64,000 nt of DNA from Limnephilus marmoratus (GCA_917880885.1 OU862909.1:30502405-30566404), one strand, 5' to 3'; positions 46,752 through 58,446 are shown, counted from the stretch's first letter. Program-made: numbers and translations. Notes: a model not told the origin generated them from the letters alone.

Positions 46752-46966
46752 TTATGTGAACACCGCACAAAAGTTCTAACTTCTCCCTGCTAACGGAAGC
46801 CCGTGAGACTATCGAATCCCCAATTGGGGTACGTTGTGAGACTGAAAGTTCTGGGGAGGGAAAGGTGTTGGTGAATAAGAAGGTGGGAAAATACCTGGCC
46901 ATTTTGATCTGGCCACCAATCACGGCTAAAGCCATTTCAAGCAACGTTTCATTTCTGTACAGCGGT
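46752..46966 (-). mobile_element. SINE-1 fragment, first of a tandem pair
   Basis: TTTATGTGAACACCGCAC, CCCCAATTGGGGTACG, TACCTGGCCATTTTGATC and CATTTCAAGCAACGTTTC on the minus strand; stops before the head. Confidence 0.75.
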
Positions 46967-47190
46967 ATTTTTTATGTAAATACCTCACAAGAGTCCCAAC
47001 TACTCCCGTTTGTCGCCAGTGAGACAACGGCATCCCCAATTGGGGTATGTTGGTGAGGCTGAAGGTAAGTTGGGATTAGAAGGAGATGGGCAAGAGGAAG
47101 GTGGAGAACCTGGCTATTCGATCTAGTCATCAAATACGGCTAAAGCCATTTCAAGCAACGTTTCAATTCGAACAGTGGTCTTACATCACT
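46967..47190 (-). mobile_element. SINE-1 fragment, second of a tandem pair
   Basis: Starts with its A-tail complement right where the first copy ends, so one copy inserted into the other or both into adjacent sites. Body runs to CAGTGGTCTTACATCACTTG. Confidence 0.75.
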
Positions 47191-47374
47191 TGCATACTGC
47201 TTACTAACCTCGTATGCATGGACATTTAAGGGGGCTATAGTCGTTCAAATAAAAGTAGCTTCGTTAAATAAAAAAGTAGAGTCTTGACGTGTGCGGTGAA
47301 GGAGGAAACCATATGTTTCCTTATAACGCGTTGGGAAAGTGTGGGGTCCCCTCCAATTTTGACAGTATTTTCCA

Positions 47375-47530
47375 TTCTGTAACCTGCCGCATATATACTT
47401 TATATTATTTTAAAGGATTAAATCGTGAAAACACAAACCAATCAAATAAAATTTATCCGGCACGCCTGTATTTGAACCCGCGACCACCGGATCACTGGTC
47501 GAGAGCTTTGCCCCTCGACCACGGAGATCA
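47375..47530 (-). mobile_element. SINE-1 head fragment
   Basis: Minus-strand tRNA-like head (GGTCGAGGGGCAAAGCTC for box A, GCGGGTTCAAATACAGG for box B) and the TAACCTGCCGCATA junction of the body. Separated by about 185 bp from the fragment ending at 47190; possibly the same insertion, interrupted. Confidence 0.65.
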
Positions 47531-47586
47531 TCCAAGGCAATACTGAGAGTTTTTACCACTCAACAAAATAATATTACAATCCACTA

Positions 47587-47709
47587 TAGTCCAGTAAAGG
47601 AAGGAGTTGTAGAGTGCGTGAGCAGGAACCTAAGCGATTCTTTCTGGACTTGTTTAGGATGCTTAGGGTGTGAACATACTAAAAGTCCTGACGTCTAGGT
47701 GGTGAGCTA

Positions 47710-47740
<31 letters not shown>

Positions 47741-48553
47741 AGGTCCCGAATTTCGGTTTTTCATTTATATCTCAAAAACGGTGCGTCGCAGAGGAAAACT
47801 TTTTAAGAATAAGTAAAAGCTCATAAAATTATCTACATCTTTTATTATATACGTAATTTTCGGAATCCCAGCCGTTTTTGAGTTATACGCTCCACAAATG
47901 TCAATATTTTCGAAAAAAATCATTTTACCTCACATTTTTCATCAAACATTCCTTCATATCGTCTAAAATATTCATCCAAGAAAGAAATTTGTTTGAAGGA
48001 AGTTGTAAATAATTTAATTACCTTTTAGAATATATATACATATGTAAGTAAATCTCTAACCAGTAAATATTTACAGCAATTTTAAGTTTTTTCGTAAAAT
48101 GTCGTCATTTTCAGACAAAGCTGTTTTTTCTTACCAAATTATTAAGACGGGTTTTTTCTTCATGGGAAATTCCTTATTAATTTTTCCACGCAAGAAAGCA
48201 GGTAAGTTGTTCTCGAACAGATGATTAGTGGAATTCATTTTATAATCATTATTATTGTAATGGGTGATTAGGTTAGTCGTCGGAGATGCTACAATAACGT
48301 GCTACGATGCTGTTCGAGTTGGTGAAAAGGCAATGAATGCGATAGTGGGCTTGACATTCTCAGACATCAAGTTGTCCCGCAAAGATCGGGCATTTCCAAT
48401 GTCTTCTGTCAACTCGTCGATAAAAATTCACGACGAAAAGGTTGCAGTTGACCCAACATTGCTGTTTCAGCGGATGTGTATAAGCAAACGATCAGATGAA
48501 GATTTGATGAAATTCTTTGAGTATGAGTTGGCAACATTGCCCTTGGCACTGTT
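47587..48553 (+). repeat. Left inverted arm of element K
   Basis: Inverted copy of 49958-50920. Includes a run of 30 G (47710-47739) just inside a conserved block (GTGAGCAGGAACCTAAGCG). The tip differs by a short gap (about 12 bases missing at 47599 compared with the right arm). Confidence 0.85.
48264..48553 (+). pseudogene. Duplicate of the K gene's 5' coding part in the left arm
   Basis: The left arm carries the same N-terminal coding piece in the opposite orientation, and here it is unbroken across the site of the right arm's 7-base deletion (DPTLLFQRMCISKRSDED). The open frame runs on into the middle segment to 49202, but there it is antisense to the K gene and is not coding. This left-arm sequence preserves the ancestral reading. 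Confidence 0.6.
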
Positions 48554-48563
48554 CTCAATAACA

Positions 48564-50240
48564 TCATGTTACACTCTCAACTTTATATGGATTAACGTTT
48601 TCATATCCTCTTTGGACGTGAGGGTCCTGGCAAGCGTTGTTCATCCATGGCATCGTCATTCTCAGTGGTGGATGTTCTTGCTGAAAGGGCTCTACGTCGT
48701 CTTCATCGTCGTCCTCGGTAACAGGCGCGCTATTGAGGAATCTCCCTTGGCAGTGAAGGCACGCTGCAGAACAGGTCAGCATTGCTTTTCGGCATCCACA
48801 TTTGCCAATTGCACAATCCTTGGAGCAGAGGCAAAATATCATTTTCATAAGGACCTCCGGTGCTGGAGGATCTTCTGTTGTAATTGGCGCCAGGGTGTCT
48901 CCTTCGTGTTTCCACCCCCATTCTTCAGGGGACAGCTCAATCCCGAGCCACTGCTGAACTTGGTGGTATGTCCGCCGGGAATGCTGTTTAGCTGCACTCT
49001 CTGTTGGAGGGAGGGAGCTGATGTCAGGCTTCATATTTGCCACGGACCTTGTGAACGATTGGGAGCGGTACTGGTTAAGGGAGGTCTGTCTTTTTGGCGC
49101 CGCATACCATTTCAGGAAGCATTTATTTCCAGCCTCTTCAACCTCGTCGTGATTAGAGGAGGGGTCGTAAAAGATCATTGCCGCTTGCTTGATCATTTCT
49201 GACTCCAAGTACAATTTTGAAAAGCCCACCTTGCTTCTCCTGAAAGTTGCAGACGTTGTATCGCATCCGGTAAATGAATGTAAAAACATGATGTGTTCAA
49301 ATCCACGATGCTGCATCTCTTGGGTGGACAGTGCCAATGTTTTGGTTTTCGTCCGGGTTTCAACAACAGAATATCTTAGGTGGGAGGAGTGGAAGCAATC
49401 AAAAGGACAGTGAGGTTCACATCCTCACCAAAGACAGCCACAGAGTTGTGAAAGGATAGTTCCACAGCAGTCTTCACGATTAGGACGTCAGCATCATCGG
49501 TGGCCTGTTGAGTCTGTATCCCATTCTCCCGAAACTTTGTCTGTAGTAAGGAGATGAAGTTACTTTTGTTGGTAGGATTGGATAAAAAATCTTCCTGTTT
49601 AACGGGTATTGATTTGCTCCATGTCAAATTGATGTCTGCTGACCTTCTCAGTCTGTAGCGTCGCATCTGTTCTTGTGATTTCGTACTATTGACTGGATTT
49701 GCGTACCCATCAAACACCACAGTGCGAGTCATTCCAGGATACAGGGGGTTAACATAGGTGATATAACGATCACAAATTGCGGCAACGGAGGCATCTTTTT
49801 GTCAAATTACTCTGTATAATATAGATAATATGTATAATATGATAGAAATCCTCCGTCCACAACTATGTTCATCTGAGACAGTAGAAAAGTTTTTTTGGTA
49901 GGCTCGAATAAGCTACACAGAACAGATTTATTTGTCTTTCGCATCCCACTTTCATTAAACAGTGCCAAGGGAAATGGGGTCAAGTCATACTCAAAGAATT
50001 TCATCAAATCCTCATCAGATCGTTTGCTTATACACATCACAGCAATGTTGGGTCGATTGCAACCTTTTCATCGTGAATTTTTATCGACGAGCTGACAGAA
50101 GATATTGGGAATGCCCGATATTTGCGGGACAACTTGATGTCTGAGAATGTCAAGCCCACTATCGCATTCATTGACTTTTCACCAACTCGAATAGCATCGT
50201 AGCACGTTATTGTAGCATCTCCGACGACTAACCTAATCAC
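48564..50240 (-). pseudogene. Decayed gene with FEN/PIN-nuclease-like motifs and a CXC-type Cys cluster
   Basis: Read on the minus strand across several breaks: start region IRLVVGDATITCYDA (about 50238) through IHDEKVAIDPTLL; a 7-base deletion near 50038 relative to the other arm shifts the frame; CISKRSDEDLMKFFEYDL follows, then MNIVVDGGFL and an AT-rich stop region (about 49807-49850); TVVFDGYANPVNSTKSQEQM, DDADVLIVKTAVELS, VFGEDVNLTVLL; a stop and frameshift near 49345-49380; FLHSFTGCDTTSATF; and CGCRKAMLTCSAACLHCQG, a CXC-like metal-binding cluster. The acidic DADVLI, GED and GCDT blocks resemble the order of metal-binding motifs in FEN1/PIN nucleases (inference). In related proteins as I know them the GED block is followed by a second Asp; here it is Asn. 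Proteins of this type occur in many copies in arthropod and cnidarian genomes without an assigned role. Confidence 0.6.
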
Positions 50241-50920
50241 CCATTACAATAATAATGATTATAAAATGAATTCCACTAATCATCTGTTCGAGAACAACTT
50301 ACCTGCTTTCTTGCGTGGAAAAATTAATAAGGAATTTCCCATGAAGAAAAAACCCGTCTTAATAATTTGGTAAGAAAAAACAGCTTTGTCTGAAAATGAC
50401 ATTTTACGAAAAAACTTAAAATTGCTGTAAATATTTACTGGTTAGAGATTTACTTACATATGTATATATATTCTAAAAGGTAATTAAATTATTTACAACT
50501 TCCTTCAAACAAATTTCTTTCTTGGATGAATATTTTAGACGATATGAAGGAATGTTTGATGAAAAATGTGAGGTAAAATGATTTTTTTCGAAAATATTGA
50601 CATTTGTGGAGCGTATAACTCAAAAACGGCTGGGATTCCGAAAATTACGTATATAATAAAAGATGTAGATAATTTTATGAGCTTTTACTTATTCTTAAAA
50701 AGTTTTCCTCTGCGACGCACCGTTTTTGAGATATAAATGAAAAACCGAAATTCGGGACCTTCCCCCCCCCTCCCCCCCCCCCCCCCCCAGCTCACCACCT
50801 AGACGTCAGGACTTTTAGTATGTTCACACCCTAAGCATCCTAAACAAGTCCAGAAAGAATCGCTTAGGTTCCTGCTCACGCACTCTACACCTCCTTTTGG
50901 ACCATTCGTTTACTGGACTA
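49958..50920 (-). repeat. Right inverted arm of element K
   Basis: Inverted copy of the left arm, with C runs at 50762-50788 interrupted by one T in place of the left arm's G run. It contains the promoter-proximal and 5' coding end of the decayed gene, with a 7-base deletion compared with the left arm. Confidence 0.85.
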
Positions 50921-51029
50921 CTAATCCTGTTCAAAGTAAATTTCTATAATATCGGTTTACAAGAAATGTAAAATAATATAAAAGAATTTGAGGTAATGTA
51001 AAAGGGAATGTGAAATAACGGCCAAAAGT

Positions 51030-51172
51030 ATTTTCGTTATTTATTTTAGGGTGTTATGCCGTGTTGTAAAAACCACTTCTGCACTGATGATGGGTACTAT
51101 AATGCTATCCGCTCGGCTAAAGAAGGATGTATTGCAACATGGCATAACACCCCAAAAATAAATAACGAAAAT
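51030..51172. mobile_element. Short MITE, 143 bp, 37-bp inverted ends
   Basis: ATTTTCGTTATTTATTTTAG and GGTGTTATGCC are matched in inverse by GGCATAACACCCC and AAATAAATAACGAAAAT. It ends 9 bp before the next MITE. Confidence 0.7.
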
Positions 51173-51181
51173 AAGGAATTA

Positions 51182-51371
51182 AGGGGGCGTTCAAGTATTA
51201 TGTAACGCAATTTTTGAAGATTTTTGACCCCCCCTCCCCTCCATATATATAAAGAAAAACATGTTACGTAACGCGTTGTTCGAACCCCCCCCCCCCCCCC
51301 CTCGTGACGCACAGTAACGTTTCACAAGACCCCCCCCCCCCAAATGCGTTACGTAATACTTGAACGGTCCC
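51182..51371. mobile_element. Short MITE with C-runs
   Basis: Ends AGGGGGCGTTCAAGTATTAT and complement of AGGGACCGTTCAAGTATTAC, with GTAACGCA, and internal C-runs (51286-51300, 51331-51341). Layout resembles 26073-26233 but the sequence differs. Confidence 0.75.
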
Positions 51372-51938
51372 TAAACGATATAAATACCTGGTGCCTCTTC
51401 AATCAACAAATAAACACATTCAAGCGTGCAGTCGAATCATCGAAGCGACTCTTCCATTGTTTCCTTCCTGTTCTATATTCATCACTCCGCCATGCATGCC
51501 GTATCCCCGCCTCCCTAATTATCGTATTTCCACTGCATTCTATCATCTACCTGCTTTTCTCCTCCGCATCGAGTAGCTCGTGCCTGGGCGACAGGGAATA
51601 AGTAGGTATCGGAACGCCGTAATAAATTGTTGTGGAAATTCAGTTGGAGGCAGGGTGAAAAATGAGGGAGTAGAATAAGAATGCAAATATGGGAGGAGTA
51701 TTGTAAAGAAAGAAAAGAAAAAATATAACGAGAGATAAAGGCAAGGCGTTTTGCTGCGTACTAGTAAAGGCATGGGCAAACTTTTATGAATTGAAATAAG
51801 GGCCGTCAAATAAAATCCGTTTAGCGAAATATTTTGTCACATCACTATTTTTATGTGTTGCACATCACTAGTGATGATTATATTTTTATCTATGGTATCT
51901 CCCTAAAAGATAACTAATGTCAAAGTCTGAATAAAACA
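51372..51938. other. Anonymous DNA
   Basis: Mixed composition with short frames on both strands, none with a motif. Confidence 0.45.
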
Positions 51939-53058
51939 TTTACAGCCTTACTAAAACAAAACCACAGCACGACCGATAACCTGTGTTGCTGCCGCAACAT
52001 GAATAAAACAAATATACACTAAAACACGAAATATTACTAATAAGATTTGTTGTTAAAATGCATTTTAAATCTGGCAACAATGTAATTTTTTAATAGTGTA
52101 CATATTAAATTGTTTGTTTTCATTCATAACCGCTAGGTGGCGGCGCCTGCGTATTCGTCGTCCGCGCTGAAAAAATTTCGCTCCGCGGATGTGTGTGTAA
52201 TGTTACTTAAATGTTTTTGTAATTTCTATATATATGACTAATTCACTTATATTCATATAATTGATATATTTACCGTGTTTTTTGTGGTTTGTCATAAGTT
52301 TTAGTCAGATAATAACAATAATCGTAGTTTGAATATTGAAATGTCAAAAATTATTTTAATATGATACATGAAAATTCAAATTTACAGTTAAAGGATTTTA
52401 TTTTATGAGAATTTTATAAAAGTGGTGTTTTTTTTTTAAATATTAATATCTAATACATGTGTTCGTAAACGTATCAAAGAAATTAACGTCTTTAGAGATG
52501 CAAGAAATCTATTATAAAAGTCGGTATTATTTTTAGGTTATTTTTTTGGCAATAAAAAAAAACATTGAAATTTTTTATTATTTTTTTATTGTATGCACGA
52601 GGAAAAAGTGAGGTGGCAGTCTCCTTCCAAATTCGTTATATAAAGGACTATTGTTTAAATTTTATTTTTTTATAAATTTCTCTACACTTTCATCAAAAAT
52701 GTTTAGGTAAGAAATTTTTTTCCGCGTTTGAATCTTAAAATATGGCAATGTTTTAAAACTAAAGCGTATTTCAAATACACAAATCTAAACGGTAATTTTA
52801 TCTAGTTTTCAGAAATTGTATTTATTTTTACGACACCTTCAAAAATAAGAAATATATAGAACATAGAAAAAATACTTTGGAAAAATTCCAAATTTCGTTC
52901 AGACATCATTAATAAAACAGAGAGAAACTACCCTCTCAGGCTGTGTAAACCATCTGTATTTTTTTCCATGAACATTTTTTTAATTAGTAATGTTTTCACA
53001 TCCGCGGCCGTTTGTCAATTGAATAAAATTTTCACTTGGTTTTTTAGTAAGGCTGTAA
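51939..53058. mobile_element. Possible inverted-repeat element, about 1.1 kb
   Basis: TTACAGCCTTACTAAAA on the left and its complement on the right. Short ends, AT-rich body, no duplication recognised. Confidence 0.35.
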
Positions 53059-54761
53059 GAGTATTTCCTAAAAGTCATCCACATTAAAGAATAAACGCCC
53101 TTGAGGTGATTTTTTACGAAAACGGCGCTATATAAATTAGCCAAATATTATTATTATATATAATTGATAATTCCGAAAAACGAGAATGATAAGAAACAAA
53201 CATCGCATCTGTCAAAATAACGATTTGTATGTAGATTATATTCGCACGATTAATAAAGTAAATATTCCGTAACCTCCGCACTTTTAATAGGCATAGATTT
53301 TGAAAAGTACACTACTTTTAAACTTAGTTACCATAAGAAACAGTGGTTTCACTCGGGATAGATGGAAAAAATATGCATTTAAATTTATATTTCATAAAAA
53401 CTTCTTTGTTCATAATTTCTGGTTTACGGCTGGTATTTCATGTTGCATTCCTTCACATATTCAACATTTTCATTGAATTAAAATTCATAATACATGAATG
53501 AAAAGGCGTTCTCCGAAGACATCGAAAAATTAATTGTTTCCAAGATTTTAAATGTATTTATAACAGAAGAACATGGAAAGAAAGGTATCAGAATAATTAC
53601 ATGGGTATATGCTTACAAACCCTGCTTGCCGTACAAACCATTCGGGATGTTTACCTTATTTAAAAGAAAAACGCGTTCGCGTTCTTTTATTTATTGTTCG
53701 TTATTTTTCAGTTGGAAATAATTATTCTGTTGAGTTGCAATAGGACTTCGTAAAATGATTAAAAATAACCGAATAAAAATAAACAGATCTAAACGCTCCG
53801 GTTTGGCTCTGAATTCATTCTGTTGCGATCGGTTAGCTATCGTGGAAAGAATGACAACCGTTTAACATCATCTGACTCTGGAGTGCCGCGTAGTGGACGT
53901 AAATTTGTTAAGGTTCGTAGTTTGCACAGCCCGCTAGTAAGAGAAAGCGCAAAAGAAAAAACCGTAAAGCCAATACTTATGTTTTATCGGAGTACACTAT
54001 CACATCTATTACATTAGGCGCATAATCTGTACTTACTCTAGGAAAAGCAAGATAAAAAATTATATATTTTTATTATAGTCAGAATCTAAGACGAAACCAT
54101 TTCATTGTTCTGAGTGCGCCGTCTATAAAAGTGATCGTACCTATGTGAAGAAAACTGATGATTGATTGATTGATTGAAATGTAAAGGAAGTAAACAAGAC
54201 GAAAGTATTTCGAAGCAAAGGATCGTCGATCATCAAATTCACATACAATCCTTTGTTTTAATGCGAATGACTTTACCTGTATATTGTTTTAATTTTTCAT
54301 CATAGCCTTCAGTGCCTTACCGTGAACATTTATTTTTTTCTGTCCGGATTTCGCTTATTACGACGTGAACATGGCCGTGAGGAAAACAATTCCAATTGAG
54401 CATCCGTCTTTGTGAATCTATCTGAATTATATAACTTTCGGTTGAGTTAATTTGTCTAAAGGTAGAAGATGACTTTAATACGAGTTTAATACTTTAATAT
54501 GTGCTATTCGTTGCAAAGTATAAAATATTAATGTTACATGTGGATAATTATTTTTTATATGGTAACTTCTAAGGAATACCTGCATATCAAATTAAAAATG
54601 AATGCTCCGTAAAAATGATCGTTGATTTGAGTGCCGATTTCAACAATTCTTTTGTTTTTACTTCTTCTCATACTTCTTCGGAAAGGTTTTCACTATGTGA
54701 TGGCATTATTTATTTTAATGAAAAGACAAATAACTTTGTTTACATCACTTTTATTTATATA
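53059..54761. other. Anonymous AT-rich DNA with one tentative exon
   Basis: Includes the tentative exon at 53855-53945, an ATG frame 53494-53721 without motif, and (GATT)n at 54160-54176. Confidence 0.4.
53855..53945 (+). CDS. Very tentative internal exon
   Basis: Between an acceptor-like GATCGGTTAG and a donor-like GTAAGA a plus frame reads YRGKNDNRLTSSDSGVPRSG and continues RKFVKVRSLHSPL; basic and Ser-rich, unlike the neighbouring AT-rich frames. The frame also runs on beyond the donor to 54017. No partner exon found. Confidence 0.18.
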
Positions 54762-55050
54762 CAACTAGCAGACCCGGCCACACGTTGCTGTGGCTAACTA
54801 AACACAAGGCCATTACCCAACCTTTTTAAAATCCACACCACCCGCTTGCCAGCTGCCCGCTACCCGCTGCCTGAATTGAAAATTTGAATTTCTCGGCTTT
54901 TCTCTACTATAATAAGCATGTATTATACAGATAAACCTTCCCCTTGAATCACTCTATCTATTGGTGAAAACCGCATGAAAATCCGTTGCGTAATTTAAAA
55001 GATCTATGCGCACTTACATTTTGAGCGACTTCATTTTATACTATGTAATA
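54762..55050 (-). mobile_element. Helitron-like or related repeat starting ACTAGCAGACCCGGCC
   Basis: Contains CACACGTTGCTGTGGCTAA, CCCTTGAATCACTCTATC, GCATGAAAATCCGTTGCG and ACTTCATTTTATACTATG, a repeat layout common in insect genomes. The CTAG terminus suggests a Helitron end; other classes are possible. Confidence 0.5.
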
Positions 55051-55154
55051 ATAATAATAATGATTAACATGTTTCGTGAACGGTGTTCACACCATCAAAA
55101 ATTCTTTTGTAGTAATTGCAATAATCTACACATTACGGGATATATCAAAATAAA

Positions 55155-55370
55155 TGGTCAGTGGTTAATATGGTTAGTATTATAAATGGTGAGTGGGCAT
55201 AGCGCTTGGGTCCCACCCGAGCGTCGCATGTTCGATTCCTCGGCTGGCTAAATCCTCCATCACAACACAAGCAACATTTTCGGCTTTCTGTGGTGGTAGT
55301 AGGAGATTTTAAAACATTGTTGGGTTATTCGTAACCAGGGAATGTTTGTCTATCTTTTTAAAAAAAAATG
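55155..55370 (+). mobile_element. SINE-2 copy with a rearranged head
   Basis: GGGCATAGCGCTTGGGTCCC, GCATGTTCGATTCCTCGG and TTATTCGTAACCAGGGAATG. The first head block is duplicated with a short spacer (TGGTCAGTGGTTAATATGG then AATGGTGAGTGG). Confidence 0.8.
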
Positions 55371-56263
55371 TTTGTTTTAAATAACGCATCTAGGTCTCGT
55401 CTTCTTAAAGATGTCTTAGGATCAATTTATTATGTCAAAGGATCATAGCCTGGAATTGAAATGGCATTTTGGGCAGAAAATGTTGATTTGACTTAGAAAT
55501 TCGCCGAAGAATGTTTTGTGAAAAAATGTTGAAGAGTTTTTAGTGGGACAGACCTACATCCGCTTATATCCGCTTTATATCCGCTTCTCTACATGTAATC
55601 AATTTCAATAATAAAAATATTATATAACTAATCTATCTATCTATCTAATCTATTACTAGTAACATAATGTTCTTGACGGGAAAATTTGATAGGTAAGAGT
55701 AACTGTATTTGAAGGGTAACTTAGTTGTTGTAAGTAGATTTGTTTGTTCATTAGCAATAAGTTGCCAGATCTGTTATGTAAAGCGCCTTCGCAGTGATGT
55801 TTTTGAGTAGCGCTTTTCAAGTAACCCCATTATTACGTTTCATTGGTGTGAAGTAGGAATTTCCTTTGAAATACAAATTTAATTGACACTGTAACTTTTT
55901 GGTCTTTACAGACTATGAAGACTAGCTTACAAGTTTAAAGATTTAACTGTATTTCTGTAATATACACTGTTAGGTAGGCACTACATTCCTTCCTTTTGCA
56001 ACAATGAAAACATTTTTTTATCTCTTAATTTATCTCTTTGTTTCTTTAACGCCCAGAGGATTTTTTTCACTTGAGTAGTACAAATATAAAAAAAGAAATA
56101 AATTTGAAACATACGAAAGAAATAATGAAAACACTACTACAAAAAGCATGTAAAATACAGGAAACTAAAATTTGAAGAAATAAAGTGATCAGATAGGTTT
56201 ACAAATGACAACAGAAAGTACAATAAATATTTTATATGGTTCACAAAATTCACCAAGTTGACA
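55371..56263. other. Anonymous AT-rich DNA
   Basis: (ATCT)n at 55630-55650. No gene supported. Confidence 0.5.
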
Positions 56264-56267
56264 TTAA

Positions 56268-56981
56268 GAGGGCATTACCAGAGAAAGCCGGAAATACGTC
56301 ATTTTCAAAAAAGTTTTTAGACGTATTGACTCTTTTCCGCAAAAAATTATATATGGATTTCGAAAGATTGTTCTTTTATCTAGCATAGTTATGTAATAAA
56401 TTTTTAGAATTTTTTTTTAATTTTTAGTATAATAAGGTTATTCCATAGGTCGTTGGCAGATTTGTTAAATTTTCAAAAAAGTTTTTGTATTATACCACAC
56501 CCATTTCAAATAATGTAATCATGCAGTAAAATAAATCAATACATTATCTAGCAAAGTTATGTATTAGAATTTTAATTTTAGTTTCAATAAAATCATTCAA
56601 AAATATGTACGTACATGTGTTTCTTGACGAAAATTGGTCCATTTGTGTATTTATTTGCGCACTTACAAACTAATATATTTCAGATTTAGTTAACATTCTT
56701 ATTAAATTTAGACATTATTGAAAAATGATAAATACTTATAATCAAAAAATAACTACAAAAAGTACACTATTTTAATAGTTTTATCATCACACCTTTCAGC
56801 ATTTTTGGATGGAGGTATAAATTAAAGCTAATTTGGATTGAAATAAATTCGATATTGAGTTATTATTTTAAAAAGCTGGTACGGAGAATAATCAATCTTT
56901 CTCATTGTAACCGCCCTGCACGATCGGAAGAACAACTTTCGACGAAATGTGGATTTTCGTCCGCTGGCTGGTTAAACGCTC
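56268..56981 (-). mobile_element. TTAA-flanked non-autonomous element, complete
   Basis: TTAA at 56264-56267 and 56982-56985; ends GAGGGCATTACCAGAG and, in complement, GAGCGTTTAACCAGCC. At 714 bp it is the longest of four copies and likely closest to the full element. Confidence 0.75.
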
Positions 56982-56985
56982 TTAA

Positions 56986-58446
56986 AGCGTCAATATAACC
57001 TAAGTGTTGGTTGCCTGTGGAGTGAGCGATGTAGTTGCGCTTAGATAGAATAGTGTATTTTGTCGTGTTGTTATTGTGGGTACTCGTAGGTTTACGAATT
57101 GCTTTAAACAATGTAATGTTAAACAGTTTTGGAGTTAAATAATTTAAATACTTTTGCATCCACATCTGGAGAAGTTGTTAGGCTGACGGATATAGACAGA
57201 GGAATAATAACGGGAATATGACGCTTAGGAAATGCCTATCTGACTCTGCAATATGATATAAATTAAAACTATTATTTTGTGCTTTGCAACGAAGTGAAAA
57301 TATAATATTATTTTATTTCAATTACCAAAATTATACCTACGACTTTTTACTTCCTCCGGTTTTGAACCCACCACCTTTGAGTCCAGAGTTAAGGGGTTAG
57401 GAGGAAATATATCGTCGTCATAAAATCAATATGAACATTCTTATTTGTTCGAGCACTGAACAAAAAACCCTAGAAATGTGATCGAAACCAATTTGAAATA
57501 AAAATGATGTCGCTAATTAACATAAGGTCTTTAAACTCCAGACGGGTTGATTGATTATGTTTACATTTTTTGAAGAAATAAATTCGATGTTTTAAAAAAT
57601 TTGATCAATTTCATCCAAAGAAAGGGAAAATTCATCTCTTCAGCAGTCACAACAATTAACTAGAAGCAAAAGATGGTTACTTGACTACTCCGCCTCATTT
57701 TTATTAATACGCAAAAATTATTATTTAAATAACAGTTAATTTCAAATTAATTACGTAGGTATACAAGAGTTTACAAGAGTTAACTATTTATGTCGGGGAG
57801 TTAACAAGTTAACAAAATAAAGACAAGCCGTAAAAATCAAATTTGGTACAAAAATTATAAGGGAATTTGACGTCAGAATTGATGTCATGTGACATTTGCC
57901 GAAACGGTGGCAGTATTTTCTCTCTTAGGTATTTTATTTAGTCATTGCATTTTCTATTGTCATTCGTATAAAATGTAACATCATACATTTCAACCACAGG
58001 GTGGTGTAAGCTGAAACCCGCTAATGAGTTCTACCGGAGGATTTTTGCCGCTGGTGCCGCATTACTAAAGACAGTCCCATTAGGTTGGGGGAACTGTCAA
58101 ATCGCATACGTTTTCTACGAGACAATTTAAAGTTTTTGCCTCATAATTTCCCAATAATGCCATCAACTTGTTGTGCTCCAATGCGTAAAAATAGGGATGG
58201 ATATTTTTACCAAAAGAATTACATACGAGTATATTGACTAAATGCTTTTGGTCGAAATATATTTTTTTCTAAATTATGTGGAAATGTAGAGAAACATTTT
58301 ACGAAGAATGCATAATAAAATTGTCATTGGAAATTAATCTTGTCAATGTTTTGTTTCGCCCTCTTTCGCCGTAAATATATTTATCATAAATAATTATAAA
58401 AGATAGATACGTATTATTTTTATCCTTGTTCATTTTACTTTTTGAC
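56986..58446. other. Anonymous AT-rich DNA
   Basis: No gene or clear repeat; 57980-58130 is a little GC-richer. Confidence 0.45.

Larger units (their letters stand above)
47587..50920. mobile_element. Element K: long inverted-repeat element with a decayed nuclease-like gene
   Basis: About 965-bp arms (47587-48553 and 49958-50920) are inverted copies with few differences, meeting a 1.4-kb unique middle. The tips read TAGTCCAGTAAA on the left and its complement on the right, each next to CTA, a possible 3-bp target duplication. Each arm has a G or C homopolymer run about 120 bp from its tip. The middle and the right arm encode, on the minus strand, a multi-motif protein now broken by frameshifts. 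This is probably a DNA transposon or a fold-back derivative of one; I do not recognise a named superfamily. Confidence 0.7.

Noticed and set aside
48564..49202. Plus-strand ORF running through the middle of element K
   Set aside because: It is antisense to the recognisable K gene; only the part inside the left arm (48264-48553) reads as coding.
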